DNA of 64,000 nt, taken from contig JAKZAN010000001.1 in assembly GCA_023053545.1 (NCBI GenBank), forward strand, positions 2,934,565 through 2,998,564. Reading direction: 5' to 3'. Below are positions 11,190-21,502 of this stretch, one piece after another. Positions within the stretch are counted from its first letter, which is position 1. Each line of letters begins with the position of its first letter. The notes below the pieces were generated by a model. It worked only from the letters and a program-made list of their open reading frames with translations. It did not search any database and was not told the origin of the DNA. Both the position numbers and the translations under genes were made by a program. This DNA is from Lepidurus packardi (Eukaryota > Arthropoda > Branchiopoda > Notostraca > Triopsidae).

Positions 11190-11275
11190 CATTATTATAT
11201 ATATACTCATTATTATATATATATTATATATATATATCATTATTATATATATATATACTCATTATATATATTTTT
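11190..11275. repeat. AT-rich simple repeat inside NUMT-A nad4
   Basis: Repeated ATTATATATATA/CTCATTATTATA units absent from the matching position of NUMT-B (about 42316), where CTCATTATC is followed directly by TTTTGC. This is a microsatellite that expanded after integration. Confidence 0.75.
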
Positions 11276-11631
11276 TGCTTTTTAAATATTAGCTTTTTTA
11301 GTTAAAATGCCTATTTATTTTTTTCATTTGTGATTACCTAAATCTCATGTAGAGGCTCCTATTGCTGGTTCGATGATTTTAGCAGGGATTTTGTTGAAGC
11401 TAGGGGGGTATGCAGTGCCGTATCTCCGCCTAGGCAAACTAGGCAGCTGCCTAGGGGCCCCAGCCTCGAAGGGGGCCCCGTGCCAGGTGCCGAAGTACGT
11501 TGAGGGCACAAGACAAAGAAAAGAAAATGTCAATTTTTCCGTACGAAATATTAATTTATGTAATAGTATGTAAAATAACTGGAGATCATTTTGGAGACTA
11601 TGAAAAAGTTATGTCTTATAGCCTCACCTAC

Positions 11632-11706
11632 CGAGTGATTGGCGGAGTGGTTAAAGCCCCTAACTTTCGTTCTGTAGTTCACCAGTTCAAGTCCCGACAC
11701 CAGGGC
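11632..11706 (+). repeat. tRNA-like segment with pol III A and B boxes (SINE-like)
   Basis: TGGCGGAGTGG (11640-11650) fits the A-box consensus and GTTCAAGTC (11685-11693) fits the B-box. The 45-bp spacing equals that of real tRNA genes. The acceptor and T stems do not pair well, so this is a tRNA-derived remnant or SINE head rather than a working tRNA. It is followed by a GC-rich CAGGGCCGTC segment that resembles another hAT end. Confidence 0.45.
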
Positions 11707-11934
11707 CGTCTTATCGCATGGGCCAACTGGGCACGGGCCCAGGGCCCCACGAGGCTAGGGGGCCCATCCCGACCTGTTTAGGAGCCCATTTTGGACCTTG
11801 GCCCAGGGGCCCACGGAGTAATATATTTTCATGTAGGTTTAAGTGTAATTAGATTAGTTTGAGCTTGTTTAGGTTTAGTTTGGTTAGGTTATATTATGTT
11901 TAATTAGGTTAAGTTAGTTAGGTACTGTGTATTT

Positions 11935-11977
11935 ATTATTTATTAGTCAGGTACTGTGTACCTGACTAATAAATAAT
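11935..11977. repeat. Perfect 20-bp palindrome with 3-nt loop
   Basis: Arms 11935-11954 and 11958-11977 are exact reverse complements (ATTATTTATTAGTCAGGTAC) around TGT. It lies in the non-coding left half of hAT-A. Confidence 0.9.
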
Positions 11978-12014
11978 GTATGCTTTCTCGAACCATTTTC
12001 CATAAAGGAAACGT

Positions 12015-12037
12015 CAACAGGCTGAAAGCCTACGACG
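12015..12037 (+). other. LINE-type 3' hairpin relic inside hAT-A
   Basis: CAACAGGCTGAAAGCCTACG followed by ACGTGATCAAATTT and a short A-run, matching the 3' hairpin plus tail of LINE-D and the 40544 insertion. It is probably the last bases of a 5'-truncated LINE insertion. No clear target duplication. Confidence 0.45.
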
Positions 12038-12308
12038 TGATCAAATTTAAAAAAAGAAGTTAGTCAGATTTTTGTAAGCCAGTGTAGGTTCTTTTCTCCG
12101 CTTTTCATAATTCGCGCTTCAATGAAGGTGGCAACACATTCTGAATCCCTCTGCAAACCACAGCTCTAGCATCTTACACAAGGATACGCGTGTTTTGACT
12201 TGTCTACAGTAAGTTCAAAAGAAGAGATTAAGAGAAAATCGGTCCTTCGTAACATACCTAGAGGATTTAAGGAAAGCCGGTACCTTCGATCATTATGAGT
12301 CGAAAGCT

Positions 12309-12977
12309 ATGGGAAGAAGTGATGAACAGAATTACGCATACGATATGAAGAGGAAACGTAAGCGAAAAGTCCGGTTTGACGAAGTAAAGGAAAAGGGGGT
12401 CGAACTCTCCGAGACCGGCAGGGACAGATTTAGAGTCACCGTCTTCAACGTCATTATTGACAGGTTGATTGCAGAACTACAGATACGTGGTTCTGCTTAC
12501 GAGAATTTAAGTCAAAAGTTTGACTTTCTCACGAAGCTTCGTAATTTGGAATCTCAAGACATCCGTAATGGAGCACGGAACCTGCAAGCTTTCTATCCAG
12601 GGGATTTGGATGGTACATTGGAAAACGAGTGTCTACACCTGCGAGCTCATTTGTTGTCGGCTGAGGCTAAATGGGGGAAGGAGTTATCGTCACTGGACGT
12701 ATACAAGTACATTCTGGAAAAAGGCTTTTTGGATATTTACCCAAACGTGGGAATAGCGCTCCGGATGCTGTTATGTACACCGGGGTCAAATTGTTCGGCA
12801 GAACGGTCGTTTTCAACATTAAAGAGAGTAAAGAATTATTTAAGATCTACCACAGAAGAGAACAGACTTAATTCACTATCTGTGCTGTACATAGAGTCAG
12901 AAATAATGTCGTCTGTGGACTATAGTGAAGTCATCCGTTCCTTTGCAGAGAAGAAAGTTCGTCGCACGGCAATGTAA
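12309..12977 (+). pseudogene. hAT-A transposase, C-terminal part
   Basis: 222-codon frame. The first residues are basic (KRKRKRKVRFDEV). The second half is the hAT C-terminal dimerisation region: LRMLLCTPGSNCSAERSFS, then LKRVKNYLRSTTEENRLNSL. The N-terminal zinc finger and the first catalytic residues are absent, compared with about 600-850 residues for complete hAT transposases such as the one in hAT-B. It could supply dimerisation only and cannot transpose by itself. Confidence 0.85.
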
Positions 12978-13844
12978 TCTTGTAATTATATGTAAATGTA
13001 CAAATTATAACGTGAAAAAGTATAGTTGGTACTTGCTTATTTCATTTTTAAGTCTGCTTGCCTACTGTCTAAAGTCAAAATTCGTTGAATAAATAAAAAA
13101 TAAAAAGTAAAGTCAATTTTTTTGCTACGTGCCAAAATGGGGGCCCCGACTCAGTTAACTGCCTAGGGGCCCCGGGTCCCTAAATCCGGCACTGGGGGTA
13201 TGGGTTATTGCAAGTTATATATATGAATATTTCGTGTGTTATAACATGGGCACCATTTTTTATTAGAGTTAGAATGATAGGTGCTTTATTAACTAGATTT
13301 ATTTGTTTGTGTCCGTGGGATTTTATGTCTTTGATTGCTTATTCTTCCGTGGCTCACATAGGTTTGGTTCTTGGGGGTATCCATAGTTTCTATTCTTGAG
13401 AATGGAATGGTGCTTTAAGTATAATAATTGCTCATGGATTAGCTTCTTCTGGTATGTTTTGTTTAGCAAATATGTCATATGAACGAATTAGTTCAAGAAG
13501 TTTATTATTAACCCGTGGGATACTCAGTTTATTTCCTAGATTAGCTATTTGATGGTTTTTACTTTCTTCTGTAAATATAGCAGCCCACCCATTATTAAAT
13601 TTATTTGGTGAGATTTCTTTAATTAATTCTTTAGTAAGTTGAGGAGTATGAATAATAATTTTGGTGGGATTAGTTTCATTTTTTGCTGCAGCTTATTCAC
13701 TTTACTTATACTCTTCTTCTCAACACGGAACCCCTCTTAATTCTATTATTTCAAGAAGTCCTATTACTCTTCGAGAATTATTAGTGAGATTCTTGCATTG
13801 GTTTCCCTTAAACTTATTAATTTTATTGGACTGAGATTGAGTAT

Positions 13845-13907
13845 GTTTTCGTAGTTTAAATAGAGTAGTGTTTTGGGATGCCTCAGGTGTGTTTATCACT
13901 GGAGACC
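13845..13907 (+). tRNA. trnH: trnH pseudogene (NUMT-A)
   Basis: Sits between nad4 and nad5 as in arthropod mtDNA. Acceptor GTTTTCG pairs, with G-T wobbles, to TGGAGAC at the 3' end. The anticodon triplet reads GGG where the second copy at 43101 keeps GTG, so the His identity is lost here. Nuclear relic, not a functional tRNA gene. Confidence 0.65.
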
Positions 13908-15210
13908 ATGAGTGTTTTATCATTTTATCATATTATTGCATGTTGTTTTTATTTTTCAAGAGTACTAATTTTAATATTAGGGGTGATTGTATTAATGTTT
14001 CAGAGCAGAAATTTTATTGAATTTTTTTTTTTATTAATGGGGTTAGAGTCTCGGCAACGTTTTTAGTAGATTGAGTTTCTTTTTTTTATTAGTTTAGTTC
14101 TTTTTATTTCCGCTACAGTAGTTTTATATCGATGAAGTTATATAATCCATGATTTAAGTGCAAATCGATTTATTTTAATTGTTGCTGGGTTTGTGTTTAC
14201 TATAGTCTTATTGATTAGTGTTCCTAATTTAATTAGAATTTTATTAGAATGAGATGGGTTGTGGTTAGTTTCTTATGCTTTAGTCATCTATTATTAAAAT
14301 AGAAAGTCTGCCGCAGCCGGGATATTAACAGCTTTATCTAATCGTATTGAGGATGTTTGTTTTTTATTAAGAATTTCGTGGTGGATAATACTTGGGTATT
14401 ATAGATTTTTGCCCTATTTTCAATGGAATGGATTTATTTGATCCACATTCTTTATCATTTTTGTCTTTTGTTATTATTGTAGCAGCTATAACTAAAAGAG
14501 CTCAAATTCCATTTTCAGCCTGGTTGCCAGCAGCTATAGCTGCTCAAACCCCTGTATCAGCTCTAGTACACTCATCTACTTTAGTAACAGCAGGTGTCTA
14601 TTTATTGATTCGATTTTATGATATTGTCACGCCAATTTTTGTTAGTTGTTTTGTTGTAGCGTAGTTTCCCTTCTTTGTTTCCCCGCACCCTTTGGTTTCG
14701 TAGAAATGACTTTCACTAGTCCAGAAACCAAGGGGTCTACGTTGATTTCATTGATGTTAAAACGTTGATTTCGTTGATGTTAAAACAGAGGCCATAAAAG
14801 ACAGAGGGGGATTGACAGGAGGACAGACGGAAAGAGAGAGAGAGTGAGGAGAAGAAGCTAGTGAGTGTGTAGGGATCGTAGGCCAGTGATAAATACAGAC
14901 TCTGTTTGATCCCTAAAACTTTAGTCTTTATGTTTGTGAATAAGATCAGGGCCCCGTAAAAGATCAAGTCATTGTCAAAACCAACCAGTTGTTAGTCAGT
15001 GACGTGACAATATATTAGTAGGAACCTTAATATTAGATATTTTGTTGTGTTTGGCAGCTAGAACCATATTTATAGCTGGTATGGCGCTCTATATGAGTAT
15101 GATTTAAATAAAATTATTGCTTTATCAACTTTAAGTCATCTGGGTGTAATAATATTTTCTTTAGCAGCTGGGTTTCCTTTGCTAGCTTTTTTTCATTTAT
15201 TAATGCATGC
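13908..15210 (+). pseudogene. nad5: nad5, N-terminal and middle part (NUMT-A), split
   Basis: Begins ATGAGTGTTTTATC right after trnH. Conserved nad5 blocks: VLYRWSYMIHDLSANRF (about 14120-14170), [32 protein letters not shown] (14492-14540), [19 protein letters not shown], and [17 protein letters not shown] (about 15127-15175). A frameshift lies near 14055. An insertion of about 355 bp (14655-15009) splits the gene, and the BEL-B LTR cuts it at 15210. The invertebrate mitochondrial code is needed. Confidence 0.88.
14655..15009. mobile_element. Insertion in nad5, possibly a solo LTR
   Basis: About 355 bp interrupting nad5 between ...TTTTGT and ...TTAGTAGGAACC. It begins TGTAGCG and ends CGTGACA, an LTR-like TG...CA pair, and contains a GA-rich stretch, but no coding sequence and no convincing target duplication. 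The exact borders are uncertain by up to about 12 bp. Confidence 0.45.
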
Positions 15211-15521
15211 TGTTCCGGATGAAAGTATCCGGACGGTTTGCCAACGCTGACTTATCCCGTGGGACATTACGACCTCGACCGCTAACTATTAACCCTTTTT
15301 TGTCAATTTGACGTTTGCTTACGCCTTCGACGTTTTTTCTACGAATTGACTAGGCATTATGCTTTACCTTTTCTTTCCCTTGGACAAGACAGTCGGAGAA
15401 CAGACGTGAAGAAAGACAGATATAGACAAGACTAAGTTGTACGTGGCTTTTGTTCGAATAAAGAAACCTTTCCTTTACGTAAGTGTTGTGTTCGTTATTT
15501 AAAACAAGCACATTTGTAACA
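15211..15521 (+). repeat. BEL-B 5' LTR
   Basis: 311-bp LTR from TGTTCCGG to GTAACA, followed by three T and the PBS. It shares the TGTTCCGG start with the BEL-A and BEL-C LTRs. It is inserted in nad5. Confidence 0.82.
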
Positions 15522-15524
15522 TTT

Positions 15525-15542
15525 TGGTGCCGAAACCCGGGA
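15525..15542 (+). promoter_or_regulatory. BEL-B primer-binding site
   Basis: TGGTGCCGAAACCCGGGA, identical to the BEL-C site at 21445. Confidence 0.82.
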
Positions 15543-15554
15543 TCCTCGACTATA

Positions 15555-16689
<1,135 letters not shown>

Positions 16690-16757
16690 TCTAAAAGGGC
16701 AGATAAGTGCAATGGATTTAAGCTCCATATATGAGAATGAAATTTTCTCTTTCAGAA
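16690..16757 (+). tRNA. trnL2: trnL2 (UUR) mitochondrial tRNA relic
   Basis: Located between cox1 and cox2, its usual arthropod position. The anticodon TAA lies in GATTTAAGC. The acceptor TCTAAAA pairs with TTTCAGA except for one mismatch. Nuclear relic. A second, inverted copy is cut by the window end (63940-64000). Confidence 0.82.
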
Positions 16758-16761
16758 CCTA

Positions 16762-16866
16762 ATGGCAACATGACCAGTTGGGGTTTCAAGACGGTGCTTC
16801 AACTTTAATAGAACAATTAATTTTCTTTCATGACCACGCAATATTAGTGTTAATCCTTAGGATAAA
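16762..16866 (+). pseudogene. cox2: cox2 5' end (NUMT)
   Basis: ATGGCAACATGACCAGTTGG gives MATWTSWGFQDGAS, then MEQLIFFHDHA, the conserved start of cytochrome oxidase subunit II (mitochondrial code). The similarity stops at about 16866, where AT-rich sequence begins. Confidence 0.9.
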
Positions 16867-17011
16867 TACTAAATTTTAATAAGAATTTAAATAATAAGAA
16901 ACATTAATTAGAACATTATTATTATTTTTATTTATTTATTATTATTCAGATTTATTTATTATTATTACACATTATTCAGTTATTAATAAGAAAATTAATA
17001 ACAAATAGTTT
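16867..17011. other. AT-rich join between cox2 and 16S fragments
   Basis: Nearly pure A/T with ATT-type simple repeats (about 16915-16990). It joins two mitochondrial pieces that are not neighbours in arthropod mtDNA. It could be filler from end joining or control-region DNA. No gene seen. Confidence 0.5.
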
Positions 17012-17225
17012 ATTTTGTGAATTACAATTAGGGAACTCGGCAAACATATTTTTCGCCTGTTTATCAGAAACATCTCCTTGTGGTATAATATAAGGTATAG
17101 CCTGCTCTATGAATTATTTTAAATGGCCGCGGTATTTTGACCGTGCGAAGGTAGCATAATCATTAGTCTTTTAATTGAAGGCTGGTATGAATGGCTGGAC
17201 GAGAATAAATCTGTTGGGTCATATT
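17012..17225 (+). rRNA. rrnL: 16S mitochondrial rRNA fragment (NUMT)
   Basis: Contains highly conserved large-subunit rRNA segments: CTCGGCAAACATATTTTTCG, then CGCCTGTTTATC, GGCCGCGGTATTTTGACCGT, GCGAAGGTAGCATAATC and AATGGCTGGACGAG. About 210 of roughly 1300 bases are present. The right border with Copia lies at about 17212-17226. Confidence 0.9.
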
Positions 17226-17254
17226 ATTTTAGTCAGCGAGTTTTGTTTGTGTAC

Positions 17255-18037
17255 TTAACTCATGTCTACAAGCCCCATTTCTTTGACACAGTAATTATGC
17301 TTTGGGGCTGGTAACGCTTTTGTTAGGGTATCCGCTACCATCTCTTGTGTCCGGCGGTGTAAAGGCAGAATCTCTTCTCTCTCGAACCCCTCGCGGACAA
17401 AATGATGATGCACATCGATGTGTTTGGTACGCGCGTGAAAAACAGGGTTTTTCGTCAGTTCCACTGCCCCAGGATTATCATTGTGCAAGGGGATTGGATT
17501 TTGAGCAGTATCCAACTCTGCCAAAAAATTCCGCAAATAAATGGCTTCTTTCGACGCTTTTGATAGAGCCATGTATTCCGCTTCCGTAGACGATAAGGCC
17601 ACAGTTCTCTGTTTTCGCGCCTCCCAACTTATGGCAACACCATCCAACTTGAAAACATAACCAGTGTACGATTTACGGTCATCTGGACAATTGGCCCAAT
17701 ATGCATCGACGAATCTTTGGACTTCATCATTGTCTCGCACATATCTCAACCCAAAAGTTGAAGTTCCTTTTAAGTACCGCAACACCCTTTTTGCTGCACA
17801 CCAGTGCTCTTCTCCACAACAAGTGTTGAACTGACTCAACGCACTAACAGCATACGATATGTCCGGCCTAGTTGAGATGGCGAGGTACATAAAGCAACCA
17901 ATCAAATTTTGATAAGGGTATTGCATTTCATCTTTCACTTCTTGATGTGGCTTTCTTAAGACATCGCTTGAGTTCATTGGGGTACTGAAGGGGTTACAAT
18001 CGGTCCTCCCAAAACGCTGTAACAACGACTTGATGTA
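17255..18037 (-). pseudogene. Copia pol, C-terminal part (RNase H region)
   Basis: Reading on from the RT part across Tc1-B: LLQRFGRTDCNPFSTPM, then YQNLIGCFMYLAISTRPDIS, YLKGTSTFGLRY, KSYTGYVFKLDGVAISW, KQRTVALSSTEAEYMALS and HIDVHHHFVREG, all Copia RNase H hallmarks. Stop at 17255. No 3' LTR follows, because the element is cut about 30 bp later by the 16S fragment. Confidence 0.92.
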
Positions 18038-18286
18038 CTATACCTTCCAAAAAAAACGAGTATAGGGAAACCACAGTGGTCTAATCCCCTACCCGTGGGA
18101 TTAATTAAAGACTGCTTAACGAACCGATTTGTAGGTCTCCTGTCTAAAAACCAAACCGAAACGTATAGAAAGCGGAATCCGTTTTAACCCTGGGCTGTAG
18201 AACAGAGAAAATACTCTTACAGAAATGCTCTTGCCAAACCCCTCTCCCCCCAAAAAAAATTTAAAGTGAGCTGCTGGCTTTTCCTC

Positions 18287-19451
18287 TTAATATTTTGTAA
18301 TGCCTCCATTGTTATCACGGCACATCTCCAATCTTCTTGGCATTGATTCTGCTAATGTGATCCAAAAATCAGGGTCTTCCAATATTTCATCCCATACACG
18401 AAGGACTTGAACCCAGAGTTCTTCTTTTCCGCGTAAGGTCGAAGTGCTAATAAGAAAACTGTGATTTTTTTTAATTGATAGAAATTTTACTTTATCCTTC
18501 GCTTCAGCATGGCCCAGGCATGCTCTATCGGGTTGAGATCGGGTGATCGTGGGGGATGTGGTAGAAGCGTAATGCCTTGTTCAGTAAGATACGTTCTAAC
18601 TGATCTTGCTGTATGCACAGGTGAATTGTCTTGCTGAAAAACCAAGGCATCGCCGAGTGCTTCGTGCATTATGGGAAGTTCTTGAGAAAGAATCTCGACA
18701 TAATTTTCAGCATTCAGTTTTCTTGTGATTCTCGTAAGAGAACTAAATCCAGTAGTAGCAGAAAACCAGGCAAACGCAGATACTGAAAACCTCCCACTTC
18801 GACAACTGTCCCTCAGCATCTCATCGCTATAGCGCTTGTTTCTCTAAGAAATTGTGCAACTGATGTGATGATGAATCTTATTAGCCGAAGTAGTAATTAC
18901 CTCGCGATAAACTATAGTAGGTTTGTTGGAAACAGAAGAAATTGTTGTTTCGTCCGAAAAAACAACACTTGCCCAATACTCATAATCCCGATTTCGGAAT
19001 TGTTCGCAAAACCGAGCTCTAGCTTCTTTGTGTCGCTCTGACAGAATAAATATCTTAGCGAGATCTTCGAGATCTGATTCCAGCTTTCGCCAGAATTCTG
19101 GATCCTGTTTGCGTTGAAATATCATGTTCCTGGCCAGAAAGTTGAACAAGTTTTCTCATTGGCAAAGTTGGATATGCTACGGAAGCAGCAATCAAGTTGA
19201 TTTTCTCATTTACGCTTAATATTTCTGGACGAGCAGAGCCAACCTACAATATTACATTGCAAATTCTGTTTAACAAACATTTTCATTCTTACCTTCCTCT
19301 CCACTTTTCCTTCATTTTCTTTCCGATTAACCCACCTTTGCACTGTTGCTTTGCTTACATTTAACCTCAACGCTATTTGTTTTATCGAAATACCACTATT
19401 TCTCATTCCAAGAATTTCTCCCTTTTTGTCTGATGTCAGATGAGGAGCCAT
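18287..19451 (-). pseudogene. Tc1-B transposase, four exons, one frameshift
   Basis: Exons inferred from GT/AG borders: 19451-19293, 19243-18901, 18843-18491 and 18446-18287, with introns of 49, 57 and 44 bp. HTH segment ISIKQIALRLNVSKATVQRW. Catalytic D in FSDETT, D in QQDNSPVHTA and E in PDLNPIEHAW. C-terminus ESMPRRLEMCRDNNGGITKY. One extra base near 19060 shifts the frame in exon 2. Otherwise 337 residues, the normal Tc1 length. Three intron positions match Tc1-A. Confidence 0.85.
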
Positions 19452-19487
19452 GTTTATTAGAAACTGACATGCAAGTGTGATATAGAC

Positions 19488-20386
19488 CACAGTATAGAGG
19501 TTTCACAGTATGCTAACAGGGCTATCTTCCAATGTTAAGGTTTTCTGACGACCTTCTCGGTCCCCAGAGTAATATTCAGGTAAAAGGCCAGAAAATGAAA
19601 GGGTACATTCGCAAACCTCCCAGTGCAGTTCAAAAAAGGTCACGACGGTTTACAAAGCGCGTAATTTAAATCTATTGCTTTAAACTATGTGAGCTTAAAA
19701 TAAAAGATGAATTACTAGGTCAAAGCACAACACGTATACACATTATAGACTATTTCGCGTTACCCAGGTTGCACCACGAGGAGGCAGTCTATTTTGCAAC
19801 CCATACATAGGTGTTTTATAGTATACAGGTTTAACCCCATATACTATAAAATGCCCATGTATATTAATGTCTATATGTGTTGTTATGACTATTTATGTCT
19901 ATATACGAGTTATCCATTACATTGGTACTTTACAACTATTCCTAAATGTTACTAACTTTTGCAAGTTTAGTATTTTTCTTAACACACTTAACTACGGCTC
20001 TTTCTGCTACAGCTACATTTTCTTCTTTAAGTGTATAGTAAATCCTAACTCGAACGAACAAATTAAAAAAATAATCAACTGTTTTTTTCCAAAAACACTT
20101 TCAAATGCGCGCGTTGCCGGCAGGATCCTACGTCAGCCCAAAACTCCCTAGAGTGCCCGAGAGAAAGGTCACCAGTCCCCCGTTTTGTGAATGTTTTCTT
20201 CTCTTCTCGAACCCTTTTTCTAGTAGATTAGGAATGCCTACATGGGGGTACATGGCACAGTCTGGGAATCCATCCCCCATATAAGCCTTCGTACCCTCAC
20301 ATCCTCGTGGGACCGAGAAAATCGTGTTAATCCCTTTACATTGGAAGATACCCCCAGTTACCATACTGTGAAACCTTTATACTGTG
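19488..20386 (-). mobile_element. PL-B, P-like non-autonomous DNA element
   Basis: 899 bp nested in the 5' part of Tc1-B. Ends CACAGTATAGAGG...CCTTTATACTGTG are inverted repeats of roughly 54 bp, each holding a second CACAGTATG copy. Perfect 8-bp target duplication ATATAGAC (19480-19487, 20387-20394). It retains a short coding remnant ending at 19942 (FVRVRIYYTLKEENVAV...KLAKVSNI). An 8-bp duplication fits P or hAT elements. The coding piece resembles the tail of P/THAP9-type transposases to my eye, which is a tentative assignment. Confidence 0.7.
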
Positions 20387-20571
20387 ATATAGACTAGTAA
20401 TATTACCTTTCACAAAAATAACCCCACCTCGGAGAAACTAGGATTCTACTTTCCTTAGTTTTGGTTTGGTTTTAGAGAGGAGCGGGTTCGAACGAGCAAA
20501 TTTTAATTAATCCCACGGGTAAGGATTACCCCACTGTGGTTTCCCTATACTCGTTTTTTTGGAAGGTATAG

Positions 20572-21143
20572 TACTTCTGCTGTTTCATAGTAATCGTTCC
20601 TCTCTCCAGGTCCTGCTTGAATTCTATCCCCAAAGAATAGTGGATCTGACCCAGGTGTTTCATTTTGAAAATATTGCTAAGTTTCGACTTAATCTTTTGC
20701 ATCTCGTCCGAGTTGTTGGTCGCAATAAATGTGTCGTCGACATAGATTGCGACTATCACAATGGTTTCGTTGACCGCCTTTGTATCGACGCAATTGTCAG
20801 TCTTCAGAGGAGAAAGGCCCAATTTCTTAAGTTCTTCATCCAAACAAAGATACCATTTTTGCCCGGACAGCAGTAGGCCATAGAGGGCCTTATTCAACTT
20901 GCAAATCTTATCGCCGCTTTTTAGCTTTTGCAGCCAATCCCGGGCAACATCCAAGGGTTGAGAGCTGGAGACTTCACTGTCAGATTTCAAAATATATTCT
21001 TTCAGTATCGACTCCAGTTCTTCCGGAACCTCCATACATACTTCTTCTTCAATCTTCCCATTCAAGAAGGCTGTCACCACATCCATTTGGTGGACAACTA
21101 ACCCCTTTTTTGCTGCAAGTGCCATAAGGGTTCGGATCGAGCC
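20572..21143 (-). pseudogene. Copia pol, reverse-transcriptase part
   Basis: Minus-strand RT: IRTLMALAAKKGLVVHQMDV, then TAFLNG, KLNKALYGLLLSGQKWY, catalytic IYVDDTFIA and LGIEF. The upstream part (gag, integrase, 5' LTR) is lost at the BEL-C LTR (21144). The downstream part continues at 18037 across Tc1-B. Confidence 0.92.
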
Positions 21144-21439
21144 TGTTCCGGAGGGAAAGTTCAGAAATTGCGCTGAAGGGGTTAATTCCGAGAATGTAGA
21201 AGAGGCCCCTGGTAGTATACCTCCGTATGTTTTTTACTTTGTTTTTCCGAGAAAGGGACCTTTACGTTGATGGAGCCTTTTCTTTTTCTTGCACAGTCGT
21301 CGTCATGAAGTTGCTGTAGTGAGTTGTAGTCTGCCTATGTCAACTTTGTCTTTAGTTGTTTTAGTGAGTAGAAATAAATTAGTATCTTAAACTTGACGAA
21401 ACAAAGAACTCTAATGTTGCAGTGATTTTGGTTGTAACA
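21144..21439 (+). repeat. BEL-C 5' LTR
   Basis: 296-bp LTR from TGTTCCGG to GTAACA. The only LTR of this element in the window. Confidence 0.82.
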
Positions 21440-21444
21440 TTTTT

Positions 21445-21462
21445 TGGTGCCGAAACCCGGGA
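21445..21462 (+). promoter_or_regulatory. BEL-C primer-binding site
   Basis: TGGTGCCGAAACCCGGGA, identical to BEL-B. Confidence 0.82.
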
Positions 21463-21502
21463 ACTTTGTGTATCTGAACCTTGGTAAAGTGAAACGACTA
21501 CG

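Larger units (their letters stand above)
11413..13194 (+). mobile_element. hAT-A, internally deleted hAT transposon
   Basis: 1782-bp element with ends CAGTGCCG...CGGCACTG and a perfect 8-bp target duplication GGGGTATG (11405-11412 and 13195-13202) inside nad4, diagnostic for hAT. GCCTAGGGGCCCC is repeated close to both ends. It contains only the C-terminal half of a transposase, plus a tRNA-like segment and a perfect palindrome, so it is non-autonomous. Confidence 0.92.
5850..13844 (+). pseudogene. nad4: nad4 (NUMT-A), split by LINE-B and hAT-A
   Basis: Nuclear copy of mitochondrial nad4, in three blocks: 5850 to about 6010, about 10808-11412, and 13203-13844 (the 8-bp hAT target is duplicated at 13195-13202). 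Removing LINE-B and hAT-A rejoins a sequence colinear with the second copy at 41781-43100. Conserved nad4 segments such as MFESSLIP and [13 protein letters not shown] (split by hAT-A) and the [11 protein letters not shown] stretch are readable. Differences from NUMT-B include scattered substitutions and a TA-rich expansion at about 11190-11275. It is presumably not expressed, because the nuclear code would stop at TGA. Confidence 0.9.
18038..20571 (-). mobile_element. Tc1-B, Tc1-like DNA transposon in Copia
   Basis: 2534 bp including the nested PL-B. Inverted ends CTATACCTTCC...GGAAGGTATAG, similar over at least 100 bp, flanked by TA (18036-18037, 20572-20573). Both flanks are Copia and rejoin in frame (K-Q-Q-K-Y / I-K-S-L-L), so this is a clean insertion. 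Confidence 0.9.
16697..20574 (+). repeat. Left arm of large inverted duplication
   Basis: Reverse complement of 60122-64000. Paired coordinates sum to 80697 along almost the whole arm. Only a 1-base homopolymer indel (7 versus 8 T near 20555) and a rare substitution were noticed. It contains the trnL2-cox2-16S relics, Copia 3' half, Tc1-B and PL-B. The inner end coincides with the TA flanking the Tc1-B terminal repeat. The outer end in the other arm lies beyond the window. Confidence 0.95.

Noticed and set aside
11867-11922. Several TTAGG units resembling arthropod telomere repeat
   Set aside because: Units are irregularly spaced and interrupted, inside hAT-A. No tandem array.
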